A stretch of DNA of 64,000 bases from contig CAJNOJ010000020.1 in the NCBI GenBank assembly GCA_905250025.1, positions 496,001 through 560,000 of the forward strand. Reading direction: 5' to 3'. The position numbers were made by a program, and so were the translations under genes. Below are positions 1 to 15,269 of this stretch, piece by piece. The first letter of the stretch is position 1; each line of letters starts with the position of its first letter. The notes beneath the pieces are model-generated. The model made no database searches and was not told the origin of the DNA. It worked only from the letters and a program-made list of their open reading frames with translations. The DNA is from Adineta ricciae (Eukaryota; Rotifera; Eurotatoria; Adinetida; Adinetidae).

Positions 1-1613
1 AAAAAAAACAGAACGAACGTTGTATTGATATGATCGAATCTGTGAAACATGATGCAATGGATATGTGTCTGTTTTGATTGAAATCTTTCACACATTCACT
101 TGTTATATCTTCTTACGTTTACAGTCGAACAGATTTCGAAATTTCTTCAAGTAAACTTGATCTAATTAACGAAGAATTCGTTTCAAGCATGTCTAATCGT
201 TGACAACATTCACTGATCTTCCTCTGATCAAGAATACACGAAACGTGTCATGGTTTGACTTTGCGACGTTTTCTCATCAAGACACTCCACCTGTTCGCAA
301 GTTTGACTCCGTTGAAGAAAAGAGAAATAAAAAGAAACAATTATCATTAATATCAACGATTCACTTGTCCTTTACAGATACGATAAGACACAGCGAAAGC
401 ATATGCGATAGGAATATTTGAATATTAATGGAACTCTCTTTTGTATATGACTCTAAGGAGTCGTAAAATGATCATTTTCCATCTAATATCTATGTCATGA
501 ATGATAATCAGTTGAAGAAAATGGCTTTTCTCTTTTTCTGATAAGCGTTTACAAAAAAAAACTCATCCGACACCCTCGACTCTTTTTTATCATATATCTG
601 TTGATTTGTTCTATTACATACACGCACATATTAATGTGTTTTGTCGATTTGGAGTATTTCTTCTATAACTCTCTCTTTCTGTGTCTTCCCTTTCAACAAT
701 AATGTTTTTTTTTCGTTGTAGTAAGACACATAGAGGAAGAATTCCCTAGTCTCGTTGATTTCTCCAAAGATATGAAAAAAAAAGAGAGCAAAAGACGCTG
801 TGGAACGGCGCCTGATTGAGTGGAACAACGATCACACATCGTCTTCACTCGTTCGCTACTTATATCATCATATATAAAAGATGATGAAACGAACAAAAGT
901 CAGCCTTTGTAAGTATTATTGATGAAAAATGGGTTGGTACGAAGAAAGATGTTGATCATGATCATTTTTCTTGTCACTAATCAGGGATTGGCTCATGATC
1001 CATCGCTTTTTCTCATTGGTTATTAGCGTGTAGCGCAAAAAGATAGAGAAGGACGAGAGGAAAAAAAAGAGCCAAGAGGAAAAACACAATTTGCTTCGAT
1101 GCAGCAAAGAAGAAGAACAACATTTTTTTCTCCCTCATTTTGACCTTTTCACGCTCTTTTTCTCTCTTGCTCTCTTCTTCTTCCTTTTTTTTGTCTCTCT
1201 TTCGCTCTCTTCGAAGAAAAACAGATTAATCGTTTCATTTACAAATTCCCTCATCTTTCTTTTTTTTTCTTTGGTGGAGTGCGCGAGGTCTCGTAGGAGA
1301 GCTCGCATATATATATATCTGCTCTTGCAACTTAATGTTTCCCATTGGTACCCATAATCTCCTGATAGGAATAAAAAAACGTAGAGAAATGACAATACAT
1401 GTCACACCCGTCGACTTTTGAAAAAAGGAACTTCTCACATCTTGTTAAATATTCTATCCAGGTATTAGTTTTGCTTCGAGAGTTGCTTTAGGTCAAATTC
1501 GAAAAGTGAACTCACTCTCTCGGACTCGTTTCTGGCATATTTCTTTTTTATTTCTCATTTCGATTGGTTGATTTTCGACTGAGATAGATTTTATTGGATA
1601 CGTGCACTTGTAG
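1..1613. other. Upstream region of EBF, no gene recognised
   Basis: This stretch is AT-rich with many T/A homopolymers and CT-rich tracts (around 1140-1270) and an AT dinucleotide run near 1308. Open frames here are low-complexity Phe/Leu/Ser or Lys/Arg strings, as expected from homopolymers, and none resembles a known protein. It probably holds the promoter, 5' UTR and missing first coding exon(s) of the EBF gene downstream, but no initiation codon could be linked to the first recognisable EBF exon. Confidence 0.5.
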
Positions 1614-4876
<3,263 letters not shown>

Positions 4877-6035
4877 CATATCTAACCTCTATTCAATTTG
4901 TTTTCTTCATCTATATATATTTATTTTGTCGTATTTGCGTGCATCTGACTTTGTGTGTGTGTGGCTTTAATTATCTAAATGCAATTTTTTTTCTTTCTGT
5001 TCACTTTTTTAAAAAGTATTGTACAAAACAACCAAAAACGCATGGATCATAGTTGTCGTGTATGGGATAATATAACATGGATAATAATCAAGACTGTTTC
5101 TTTCTCTTAATGAGAAAATCGTTGAACAGCCGGTACAATATCTTCTGATAATTAGCTTTTCTATAGACAGATGAATTGTTGTCACCCCCTACAGCTATGG
5201 ATGGATCTTTTCTTCTCTCCTCTCTCTCTCTCTTTTTAATCAAGCCTATTTGACTCTTTTTATATGTCAGAAAAGAAGAATGATCCATATGACGATGATA
5301 CGATTTCCATAAATAAAAAAAGAGAAAGCTAACTAAATTTCTGTTCTATACATGTGTTCGCGCATGCTTTGAACTAGTTTGATTATGAGCAAACGACCAA
5401 TGGGAGTGTTAATGCAGGCAGACGGAGACATGCGATCATTTTGGTCAGTGTCCGTCGATCTCATTTCATATTTATAACATTAATTCATGAACAGCCATTT
5501 GAAACTCTCCTGAGAAATAAAGAGAATCAAACAAAAAATGCGAACGACTACCGATCGTCTATCTATATCGTTGACAGATGGATGTTGTCATGTTAGAATG
5601 GATATGGAAAAAAAACAGTTACCTCAATCGACCGATACGTGTGCATATAGGCGCGACCAGACAGCCGGAAGCGATTGAGTAGTGGGCGGCGTTTAATAGA
5701 TTAAGTTTCCACTTAAGCGATGTGTTATGTATATACATATGAAACAAGTGGCACATTTGTTTCGGATGTCGTTTTTATGGATGAATGAAGCCATTGTAAG
5801 AGGGAAATTGAATTTGTACGAAGCTTGAAATAAGTGAAAATCAAATTTTTCTTGACCGAATTAAAATACAATAAACAATAGAATCACTTATGCTTATCAA
5901 TTGATTTTTTTCTGCGATAATCACAGAGAAAACTGATATTGTCAAAGATAAGCATGCTTTTTCTTTCGTCGACATATGAGTCATATATTTAACTAAAAAT
6001 TCGTCACAGTAGAGTATCACAGAAAAAATAATATT
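4877..6035. other. Intergenic region between EBF and GALNT10-like gene
   Basis: The region holds the EBF 3' UTR side (AATAAA-like A-rich stretch just after 4870, GT repeats near 4952), a CT run near 5218, and AT-rich DNA up to the GALNT10-like stop. No coding potential was recognised. Between about 5281 and 5860 it is almost identical to the second haplotype copy (about 23680-24260), far more so than its flanks. Confidence 0.5.
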
Positions 6036-8442
6036 CTAGAAAAACTTTTGCAGATCTTTAAGAATTAATGTATCATTGTAAGAAGAAAACTTCCATTGTT
6101 GTGTTTTCTTCTCTACTTCACATTCGTCCATAAAGATCATCTTGCTGCTCACATCGCAATCCAAACAGAAACTGGTAGCAACGTGTAGAATATGGAAGTT
6201 GTTAGGATTGTAAACGAAATGTTGATTACCACGCATACCTTCGAACGTGAGCATGAAATTCAAACGAAAATAGATGTAGACGATAGATTTTTACCATGAC
6301 AATTAAAGAGTACCACTGGTGTACGTTTGCCCCGACTGGGGACGTCAAAGCAAACTTCACGACCTTTGGGTCGAATATCTTGTCGCCAACTCAATTCAAA
6401 GTTCTGCAAGAATACGAACAAATACTTCTTCTATTAGGGATGGCGACGAATAATTACCTGTTCACCACTTCTTCCTTGCTGATCTTTTACACAATCATCG
6501 AGACCGAATGTTCCACGTTCTCCAGCGTGTTTTGTGTCTATACACAGATCTGCAGCCGTACTACGAATCTAAATAGATTTTCATCGTAAAATTAAAGAGA
6601 CAACGTAACTGATCTATGCCCTACTTCTCCTTCAGCGTATGCTGGAAGTGGAACAGGTGGATAATATTGAGGAAGATCGAATGCAACATTTTCCATAAAC
6701 CTACTCTAGTAAGAGTCCCACTTTTCTATTGATAAACGAAGACATACCATTTAAAAGATTTACACTGTAGCTTTTCTCTTAATGCCACTTGTTTTTTAAT
6801 ATCGCCCGGGTCTACATGGCTACAAACGAAAACTCGTAGACTATGTCAATACCACCAAATCGAAAGATAGCATCCTACCGTATTCGACTATTTCGTTTAT
6901 ATATATATTCAGCATATTCGTCCATCCAAACGACAGCTACTCTTTTATGGTTCTACATCATGACGAGAACAGTTGACAGTTTAACAAAGTATTCTATTCA
7001 CTCACTCGTGATAGGTAATCTCCAAAATCGAGACCACCATGTGGATTAAATTGTCGATAGATATGTCCCACTCTTGAACAAGGCGCATCGACAAGACGTC
7101 CTCCGCATTGCCAGATTTTAAATGACATTTCATACTGTTCACCACCCCAAACATCCAAACCCTCATCATAACCACCCAATTCCCAAAACCATATTTTACT
7201 AATTGCAAAAAGACCGCCGGCCATCACTGGGTCACTATGCAACGAAGACTTTCACTTGAAACATAACTGCGAAATCTTACTCAAATGGTTCAGTTGGCTT
7301 TTCAGCAGTACCGGGTAACAACGGTAACCGTTTGTAATACATCTGCCAATCGAATGCACCTCGAGCACCTTCATCCTGTGTAACGTAGGCAAAGGTTTCC
7401 CATTTAATCACATCAATCAGCGGACAAACGCTTGTTTTATAATCCAAAGCAATCGGTTCAATCAATGGCGGAAGCCAATTAATATTAACTTCGATGTGTG
7501 AATCAAAAAATATGAGTACATCACCTTTAGCCTCACGAGCACCAGCTAATCGCGTACGGATGAGTCCTTCACGTTTCTGAAGGCGAATAATGCGAACTTT
7601 GGTTAGATTAGCGATATGATTATCGAGCGGCGATTTTAAATTAGCTTGAAAAGAAAACAACAGCTTCGCAAGTAGTCATGCTATTATCGATGTATTTCGT
7701 ATGAGACTTTTACCTTTCACACTGGCATCATCAACAAGAATGATTTCCGTCAGAAGTTTTGGTGGTGTTCGATTTAATATGCTATAAATCGATCGTAGTA
7801 ATGTAGTCAGATGTTCATTCCGAACAGGAATGATAATGCTAACCTAGAGAGAAAATAAATGTTACTATATTGATTCAAATAAGATAAAAGGCTTACGGAG
7901 GGCAGTTCGGCTAAATAGAGTTTCTTTTTACAGCTAAAGAAAAACAAGTCAAAATTATATGATGCATCAAACGTATTGATATACTCAGGATGTCGGATAT
8001 CTTTTATTGATCGATGGACGGAGATATTTTCAGATATAAAAGCGTGAAAGCCATTTTCTCGATAGAGTTGTTGAAATGCACCACTATTTCGTTCTTGCGT
8101 ACTCGGTTCAACACCTGCACCACCCTCACCCAGACCTAGTCGATAAAAACAGATGAATCGATTGATAGGTAGTCAAAGTCTAGTATTACCTGTTCGAGCA
8201 TTATCACGAGCTATGGCCGCATAATCATGCCAATCGATTTTTTGAGCTTTTCTCCCAAGGATCTCGACGAGTTTTCCGTGTATTGGTGGCGTAGATGATG
8301 ATACATGTTTCTCCTCTCGACGTATTACCTCATTATCATTAGTGTCTACTGAGTATTCGATCTGTTGATTTATCAAGTAAATTATCGAAAGAAAGAGGAA
8401 AAAGACGAAAAATATACGTTTTCTTCGAAATCTCAATGGCAT
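6036..8442 (-). CDS. GALNT10: Polypeptide N-acetylgalactosaminyltransferase, GALNT10-like, copy A
   Basis: Golgi type II enzyme that starts mucin-type O-glycosylation by moving GalNAc from UDP-GalNAc to Ser/Thr. The start at 8442 gives a short basic cytosolic tail (MPLRFRRKR) and one hydrophobic anchor. Twelve exons join in phase: 8442-8190, 8135-7973, 7933-7897, 7843-7714, 7644-7281, 7234-7006, 6952-6879, 6819-6748, 6700-6625, 6568-6458, 6403-6295 and 6238-6036. They give 606 residues, close to the usual length of GALNT10 (about 600). The catalytic domain shows the metal-binding DSH ([16 protein letters not shown]), [24 protein letters not shown] and the Gal/GalNAc-T motif [20 protein letters not shown] followed by [13 protein letters not shown]. 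The C-terminus is a ricin-type lectin domain ([33 protein letters not shown]). The 39-base segment 7934-7972 may be a micro-intron; without removal, 13 residues are added in frame. A near-identical copy lies at 24430-26831. Confidence 0.94.
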
Positions 8443-11374
8443 TCTACATCTGATAGTTTCATTCCACCATGAACATCTACTTCAAACAGTACAACTCAGC
8501 TGAATGACTCATAAAATTTTATTTTTTTAAAACTGTTGACTGACGAATCGTTACCTTCATTCTGAGTAGATGTGAAGCATAGCGACATCAGTCAATAGCA
8601 TCTCATCATGGAGATGATAGTTTCGAAACAGTTTTACACACTTTCGATATCAAAATTGCAAAAAAAGTACGCACTATATAACCCATGCGGTTCCATCTGG
8701 TATTGTATATGCTTCATCGAATCGCTCGACGATCGTTCATTCAATCGAGTAGCGTAATATTCGTTCAATAATTTACATTCCTTGAAGAGCTATCATCAAT
8801 GTCAGAAATTCATTCGAGAGAAGTGACAAATTGAATTAATAAATACTTTTTGATCCGAGATGTTTTATCGTAACAGGTCATAAACATCTGAAATCGATCT
8901 ACTCAATCAATGGCTAATAACGGATATAAACAAAGAAATGTACTCTATTTAACTTGTAATTTCCTCTGAGAATACACGCTCAATGCTAACAGTTACTGCG
9001 CACCTTACGTAAGAGAACACAATGGGATTGACCGAACAAATCACGAAAATATGTTCATTAAAAACGAATCATTGACAAATTTGCATTTAATTGATTATTG
9101 AAGAAAACGACCGGAGAGATGGGAGGAGTGCTGACACACTGGATTCGTTCTCTCGTGAAATTGGTTCTGTTTTTCAATAACGGTTCAAGACTCATATTAA
9201 TGCTAATCAACTATACACAGATGAGACGATGTTTATTTGCACAGACAAATATCCTTGATAAAACCTATTCAATGTCATACGCGTAAACTTCAGATTCATT
9301 TTACAGACAGATAGACTGACTGACTGTCGTTCTGATTAAACAAAACTCCATGTGATAGATCGCAAACAAGCTTTTGATCAACTCCGTCATCATATAGCTA
9401 TTAATCCATTAAACCTCGCATAGGAGTGACGAGAAACGAGTTATATTTAGTGTTTTTCTCTCCCACTGTTGAACTGCTATGACGCGCAAGTAAGTCAGAT
9501 GATTAAAAGAAAGTTACGACCAACATCCGATTGTAAGTAAGAATATTTTCCCTTCCGGATCTTTTGTTTTGCATTAATGACGTCCATCCGATTTAATCAT
9601 ATGATGAACGCGCCACACCTTGCTTGACTATCTTGATTTTACATCTGCGTGTCTATCATTTTGAAAAGTTTTGTAGGCAAAAGTCAACGATAACGATGAT
9701 GTAATGATTTCTCTTTTTTTTTTCTTCTTTCAATCGAATTTACATAAAAGTAAACGCGAATGGCCCGATCGATGTAGTTCGCTATTCATGCATAGACACA
9801 GACATGTAAGTTCATAGAATGTATATATGTAAACATTGTATAACCATGATCGTCATCAATAAACGTCTGATTAACCAAATGGTTGATATTGACGTGATCT
9901 TTGCAAGTCATTCGAGACCAGCAGATTCGATATGTAACAACAATTCAATTCCTTGAATGCCATTAACCAATACACAAGGTTTCTCTCTCTCTCGTGTGTG
10001 TATATGTGACATCATCGCATCATGTATAAATATCTAATGATCAAACCTTATCTCAAAGGAGTGTATTGAGGCAATGATCGTATGTTAGATACACAACTGA
10101 AAGCAGTTAAGTATCTGAAGCAAATAGTAAGCGACGAGACGTTGATCGAATGGCATTTTTTTTAATATTTGAAGATAGATGACTTTTAGAATCGAGAGTA
10201 GAATATGAAACGTAATTGAGGCGTGTTGACAGATGCTTTTAAAAAGGAGGAGAGTACAAAGGACAGGCCGAAACGCCTTCAATACAAAAATATAAAGAAA
10301 TATTCATATGAATGTCATTAGAACATCTCGAGGTCAAGTCATGTGTTGTCAGTCGTCTAGAATAGTGAAAAGAAGAAATGACTTCATTCTGTTACTTTTC
10401 TTCCTTGTTCTCGTTTCTATCGATGAACACAAAATCAGATATGTCATAATGTCTCATTTTCTTTTAGAATATCAATCAAAGGAAATTTCTCTCATTGTTA
10501 TCAGTTTCCTTTGCAAACGCGTACCTCATGCACATTTCATGCTGCTAAACACTTTTTTCTTCTTCTTTCTCGTTGAATATCAATGAGCAGGTGCTGCATA
10601 TACTCTCGTTCTCATTTGTGATATGAGAGCAGGAATGAAGGAAGGACAACAAGTGTTTATACTTCAAACCAGAATCCCTTCTAGCAATTTCTAACTTGTA
10701 TTAAGTATGTATTTTTAGCCGTTTATTTAGATTTCATTGACGTAACAATCATTTGTATGATACAAGAAAGACACTGTAGGCAGTTTTTCGATCACAAGAG
10801 TTTTTTTTTGTTCATAACATGCATTCGAAACGATTGTAAGAGTTCCCTTTACATAAACATTAGTAAATTAGCTTATGCAGTGCAGTAGCTTTTAACGAGT
10901 AATGATCTCGGAATAAAAAAAGACAGCGTTAGTCTTTCTTTTGCACAAAGCTTATTAAATTAATACTACTCAATCGCATCTTCTCTGATGTTTATATGAC
11001 GTTTCGGTGACAAATAAAAGGGCCCAAGATAAAAGAGAAAGTTCATTTCTATGAGCCACAATTCTCTTCTCTCTACTAGTTCAATATATTCAGCTCATAA
11101 ACAATAACAATAAGTAGTACACTGATAGGTAAAGAGGATGAAGAACAATGACCAAACATACACTATACTTTTGTTAGTTCAAATAAAGGAGAAAGAGAAA
11201 GAAAAAAAGACCATAATTTTCATACATGTACATATGAACACGACACACTTGAAAGCTTAAAACATATCGATTTGAATCTTTCATACAGCTTCCAATATTG
11301 ATTAGTGAAAGATATTCATTTGCGTGTATTTTTCTTCTCTCTTTAATTTCAGTCCGACAAAAGCGACAAATACA
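8443..11374. other. Long intergenic region, no gene recognised
   Basis: About 2.9 kb between the divergent GALNT10-like and Mab-21-like genes, so it holds both promoters. A splice acceptor (TTTAATTTCAG) just before 11352 suggests a 5' UTR intron of the Mab-21-like gene. Short frames such as 9098-9286 persist in both haplotype copies but resemble no protein and show no coding pattern. A CT/GT microsatellite lies at about 9983-10008. Confidence 0.5.
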
Positions 11375-13677
11375 ATGGGTAATTGTATTGGTAAAAAGTC
11401 TGATGCCAAAAACAAACGTCGAACATATGTTCCATCGCCACCGACTATTCACAAACGTTTTGGTAAAAAACGAAGTCTATCATTATCATCGCCATCGGCA
11501 GCAAAACGACCCAGTGTTCTTGTTTCACATCTACCTGATGTCAAAGAATCTGATTATCTAATTCAGAAAAATGAAGAATGTGAAGAACAAATTGCACGTT
11601 GTTCCGTATATTCGGTAGGAACAACTGTTAGTAATGATCCATTTATATTGATACACTCACCGTCAACGTCGTTATCGATCCAATTACCAATTGAATGCGA
11701 TAATGTCGAATCGAATCATACGATTATCGATTTAGCACATCCAGTACTTGTAATTACAAATGAACAAGATTCAACTATGGGACAATATTTTAGTAGAGAA
11801 ACAGAAATCAATGATGATCAACGCGTTCCCAGCTTTACTGATGAAATCCTGCTTGGTAATTGATCTACATAAGCAAATCTCCTGTCGAAACGACAAAATC
11901 GATTTTTATTTCAGATTCTTTGGATTCATCGCCTTCGCTATCCCGTTCTACGACTTCATTATCTTCCCTCTCTTGTAACACAACACCATTTTCGTCCCAA
12001 GATAAATTAATTCTTTCTTCTTCATCCTCTTCCGCTGATACAAATCCGATCCTTTCCTCTTTACCTTACACCGAACAAATCTATCTCGATCGTTGTTCAC
12101 CATCCAACGAAACTTTCTCGCCCAATCTTCCAGTTTCCTTTCCTCGTTCACACAATAATCTCTTTCTTAATGAATTTCACCAAAATATCCTTGTCCACTC
12201 ATGTCGAACGCTTAGTTCACTTATTGATAACGTTTCTCAACAACAATTTATTCGAATACATCGCCGAACAAAACCTCTCCTAATTGAACACAAACAATTT
12301 CAATGTGTACAATTACAGTAAGTTCATTCTCCTATTAATCATCTTTTATCTTCTCATCATAGACATTTTCAAAACTCTCCAACACCGCCATTCATTTTCG
12401 ATCATGAACAAAAGTTTGTATATATGACCAAATATGCACGTTGGAACACATTTCACTCGATAACATCCGCAACGAAAGATACACGACGCATCTTTTCTTC
12501 CTGTGATCATTGTTTATCTCTACTCTCAGGTTCACAATTGAACAAATACATACGTCCGTTTTTATATGCAAATGCCACTCATCACTTAGCACAAATGTAT
12601 TTTAATGATATCGATAACAATAACAACACGATGTTCGGCTATGTTTCACAAAAGAATCCTCATTCAATCGAGCAGATTCTGATTAACAATTCGAAACTAA
12701 CTTATTCCTATGATCTGGACGTGGATCAAACATCGATTTACTTTGTTATACGCATACAATCATGGCCGGAGGAAATGCGCGTCAATTTCGAAGAGCGACC
12801 ACGTTTATGGTCATTGAATGTTGAAAAGTTATTCGATAATACTTGTTTCATTCGACATAATGATACTGAATATGAAATCTCAACAAATGATAAATGTCAT
12901 GCTTGTGACAAACTACTTACATCATGTTCATCGAACACCACATGGTCGTATACGTATGCCGCCATTGAGAGTCAACTTGTTCAATTGATGTCTGAAAATC
13001 AAATACGTTTTGCGTCGATTGTGTGGAATTATATACATGGTAGAACTCAAGGACAGATTTCGTTCAAGATTTTTAAGCATACACTCTTCTATTTCTTCGA
13101 ACAATATTCGTCCGATGCATTTCTATTGAGTGATTTACTGAATTCGATTCGTCTGTTTCTGGATTTTCTTTCCGATTGTGTGCAAAGGAGATCTATTCGA
13201 CATTATTTCAATTCGGATCACAATCTGTACAACGATGATGCAGCAATGAATTTTCTTTCATCGAAAATAACCTATTTAGATTTGAAGAATTTCTCCGTGT
13301 ATCTTCTACCAAAGTCTTCGTTATATCTTTACCAGTTGATGTATTTAATCGAATTTCAAACGAGCTTTTTGAATTATTTCTACTCAGCAAAGACCAATCT
13401 CATGCAAACAATCATCGAAACACATGAATTCGTTGTTGAACAGCTTTCATTAGGTGTCAAAACCTATCGGCGACAACTCGATTCAACATCAGCAATGAAA
13501 TCGTATCGGCCATTAACGCTCGATCGTTTGTATCGTTATCAGGAAGACAATGTTCAACTCATACTCGATTATTTACCATTTCTACGCGAGAAAGAACCGT
13601 CATTATTGATTCATTCGTTATGGTCGATATTTATCCAGTATTTGAATTCTTTGTTTGATGATCTTTTTATTTCGTAA
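11375..13677 (+). CDS. N-myristoylated Mab-21-domain-like protein, copy A
   Basis: Three coding exons (11375-11855, 11915-12317, 12363-13677) join in phase to 732 residues. ATG 11375 is chosen because it lies just after a splice acceptor and gives MGNCIGKK, a textbook N-myristoylation signal with an adjacent Cys for palmitoylation, so membrane attachment is expected. Residues about 10-300 are Ser/Thr-rich and low in complexity. The C-terminal ~430 residues are globular and loosely resemble the C-terminal half of Mab-21/ITPRIP-like proteins: a WPEEMR...RPRLWS strand region, a Cys/His patch (NDKCHACDKLLTSC), a helical core around IWNYIHGRTQGQISFKIFKH, and a run resembling the Mab-21 FL..L..C...SIRHYFNSDHNLY stretch. 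No nucleotidyltransferase catalytic triad was recognised. The family assignment is by eye only; it could be a lineage-specific protein. Its function is unknown. Confidence 0.6.
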
Positions 13678-13709
13678 ACAATAACAACGACAAATGATGT
13701 GTGTATAGT

Positions 13710-14681
13710 TTAAGTTAATTCATCTTCATCGAAGTCTGAATCATCATCAACGTAATTTTCATCATCATCATCATCATCATCGTTCTCGCCATTGAATTGT
13801 TTAGTAGATGAATCGTTTACTTTGGCTAACGCTTCTTCACCTGACATCCCTTGTTTCATCAAACGATAGAATTTACCTGTAAATAAAAGAAAAACATCAA
13901 TAAAATCATGTTTTAAGATGAATTTTATCTTACGTCTTTGTCTTTCGCGAAGTAATTTTATATCGTTTTCAAATTCGACTTGTTCACGTTCTTCTTCAAC
14001 AGCAGGAACAGGTCGTCTAGAGAGAAAATACATTTCAATCGATGTTTCGTCGATCATTGATGAATCTCACTCGATAGGTGCATCTTGACTTTGTCCACAT
14101 TTACAACAAAGATTATCTTTAGCACCGCAATCGTCACAAACGATATAATAAGCTCGAAGGATATTTTTCTGAAGACATCGAACACTAAAAAAAGTTCGTT
14201 AGTTGACCTTCGTTTACCCACTCATAATTAATTTCTATGAATAGTTCGAAGGATGTGAACTTGAACAAAGTTCATGTCTTTCCTTTTCTTGATTAGTTCA
14301 CAAAATAGATGCCATTCTTGACATCACGTTAGTCATGGTCTATGAACAAGTATCATGTCACGGTCGGTCAGAGAGTGCGATCTGACAATGAGAAACAAAG
14401 CACTGCACACTGAGACAAGACTATGCGCTCGGGAATCTATATTTCTCATTCGATAGTAGTGAATTGACTTACCATTTCTTGGGTTGTGTCAATGGTTTAT
14501 ATTTTCTGAAATGTACTCTCCATTCAAGTACTTGTTGACAATGTTCACATAAACCTTTGTGTTCGAGTGCATTGATTTCTTTTGTCATTTTGCTTGTATC
14601 GTATAGATTATTTTTGAAGGATGTTGCATTCTGATACTTTTGTCTTCTTGTTCGATTATTATTACCTCTACTACAAGACAT
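13710..14681 (-). CDS. C9orf85: C9orf85-like (DUF2039) zinc-ribbon protein, copy A
   Basis: Conserved eukaryotic protein of unknown function. Exons: 14681-14473, 14184-14071, 14016-13934 and 13876-13710. The N-terminal block (MSCSRGNNNRTRRQKYQNAT, FKNNLYD, LCEHCQQVLEWRVHFRKYKP) and the following CVRCLQKN...CDDCGAKDNLCCKCGQ align along their length with human C9orf85, including the CxxC pairs that should bind zinc. The C-terminus ends in a long acidic tail of Asp/Glu, encoded by a CAT/TCA-rich repeat near 13760. It lies convergent with the Mab-21-like gene, stop codons about 30 bases apart. The haplotype copy at 32122 keeps only the last ~36 codons, because a scaffold gap cuts it. Confidence 0.88.
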
Positions 14682-14750
14682 CTAGAAAAAAAAAGAAGAC
14701 GGACAACAAGCGAATTAACTAATTAAAAACACAGAAAAACAAACGAAAAA

Positions 14751-15134
14751 TTAATCATCACTCTTATCGTCATCTACAATATGATCCTTAGTTGTTGTTG
14801 TGATAGACGTATGAGATGGATTGGATGAATGTGGAGTTGTCGATGATGAGCCTTCGTCAATATAAATCGATTGAATGTGTTGACCAGGTATCAGAGCAAG
14901 GCCGAGTGCACGAAATTCTTCTTGTTCACTTGGTGAACCGATATATTCGTTACAATTCCCTAAGATAAGATTTTGATCACGATCAGTGCAGAGTAAAACA
15001 CCAATAAGTACACGTCCGTCAACGATTGAAACACGCATGGGTTTGTTTAGCCATTGGTTGATTTTCTGTCGAGTTCGTTCACTTTGTGCATCAGTTTCGT
15101 TCGAGATGAGTTTATCCTCGTTGCTATCAGTCAT
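14751..15134 (-). CDS. NAA38: NAA38 (LSMD1), LSM-domain auxiliary subunit of NatC
   Basis: Single-exon gene of 127 codons plus stop. NAA38 is the small Sm-like auxiliary subunit of the NatC N-terminal acetyltransferase (NAA30/NAA35/NAA38), which acetylates nascent chains beginning Met plus a hydrophobic residue. The Sm fold is clear: LNKPMRVSIVDGRVLIGVLL (Sm1), CTDRDQNLILGNCNEY, then ALGLALIPGQHIQSIYID (Sm2-like). All blocks match human NAA38, including the CTDRD motif. The tail is Ser/Thr/Asp-rich. It sits between C9orf85 and PDZD8 on the same strand, with about 70 and 135 bases of spacing. Confidence 0.92.
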   Translation of the reverse strand: MTDSNEDKLISNETDAQSERTRQKINQWLNKPMRVSIVDGRVLIGVLLCTDRDQNLILGNCNEYIGSPSEQEEFRALGLALIPGQHIQSIYIDEGSSSTTPHSSNPSHTSITTTTKDHIVDDDKSDD

Positions 15135-15269
15135 CTAGAAAAAAAAAACCAAAATCACAGATTGATAAAGTATTTCTTATCACATTTTCAAAATCAACGG
15201 ATAGAAAAGGAATTATTAAATATCACAATGAACTTGAGCGTATTGCACACATGCTTTTTACAAAAAAGA

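Noticed and set aside
1091..1395. Open frames on both strands rich in Phe/Leu or Lys/Arg
   Set aside because: Translations of homopolymer and CT-rich DNA with no protein resemblance.
9098..9286. A 62-codon frame also open in the second copy near 27484
   Set aside because: Both copies are alleles, so shared openness proves little; there is no homolog, splice context or coding bias.
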